DNA of 5,595 nucleotides from JAAFHS01 sp031396505 (GTDB lineage Bacteria > Pseudomonadota > Alphaproteobacteria > Rhodobacterales > Rhodobacteraceae). This document shows, piece after piece, positions 5,577 through 5,595 of this stretch. The position numbers and the translations under genes are program-made. Location of the stretch: positions 1-5,595 of the forward strand of contig JANNKX010000064.1 in the NCBI GenBank assembly GCA_031396505.1. Reading direction: 5' to 3'. The notes below the pieces were generated by a model. The model worked only from the letters and a program-made list of their open reading frames with translations. It was not told the origin of the DNA and ran no database searches. Each line of letters begins with the position of its first letter. Within the stretch, counting starts at the first letter, position 1.

Positions 5577-5595
5577 ATGATACGCGTGTATTTCG
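5577..5595 (+). CDS. Possible first codons of a rightward gene (cut by window)
   Basis: The frame from ATG at 5577 reads MIRVYF and stays open to the window end, only six codons. AGGGG (5572-5576) abuts this ATG, too close to serve it, but stands 9 bases before an in-frame GTG at 5586. If real, the gene is divergent from the MFS gene, and the palindromes would lie in a shared control region. Six open codons prove nothing, so this is a pointer only. Confidence 0.2.

Overview
The window looks like chromosomal DNA from an alphaproteobacterium, most likely of the Rhodobacteraceae (Rhodobacter/roseobacter type). It has high GC content. Its plus-strand genes are in the order ccmA-ccmB-ccmC-ccmD-ccmG, the order known as helABCDX in Rhodobacter capsulatus. 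The proteins are typical of that group. The assignment rests on gene order and protein character, because no database search was possible.

Layout. Positions 1-2523 (+) hold a tightly packed System I cytochrome c maturation operon: the 3' two thirds of ccmA, then complete ccmB, ccmC, ccmD and ccmG. All junctions overlap by 4 or 8 bases except ccmB/ccmC, which has a 52-base gap. Positions 2512-5396 (-) hold three genes read leftwards: an MFS permease (4176-5396), an endonuclease/exonuclease/phosphatase (EEP) fold protein (2995-4101) and a GNAT acetyltransferase (2512-2955). The GNAT gene carries an in-frame TGA at codon 20, so it is probably a pseudogene or holds a sequencing error. The two gene blocks converge and overlap by 12 bases at 2512-2523. 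Positions 5397-5595 contain no complete gene. They hold two long palindromes rich in GATC, a candidate -10 element for the MFS gene, and possibly the first codons of a rightward gene at the window edge.

How the genes work together. CcmA and CcmB are the ATPase and membrane subunits of the complex that releases holo-CcmE. CcmC loads heme onto CcmE in the periplasm, and CcmD is the small membrane protein that helps in the release. CcmG is the membrane-anchored thioredoxin that keeps apocytochrome cysteines reduced. ccmE, ccmF and ccmH are not in this window. The three minus-strand genes have no evident link to cytochrome c maturation. Their 74- and 39-base spacings allow one transcript, but nothing visible gives them a shared pathway.

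The observations most worth a second look are the TGA that interrupts the GNAT gene where the surrounding sequence suggests Trp, and the double palindrome with six GATC sites upstream of the MFS gene. I found no clear evidence for a wholly new system.
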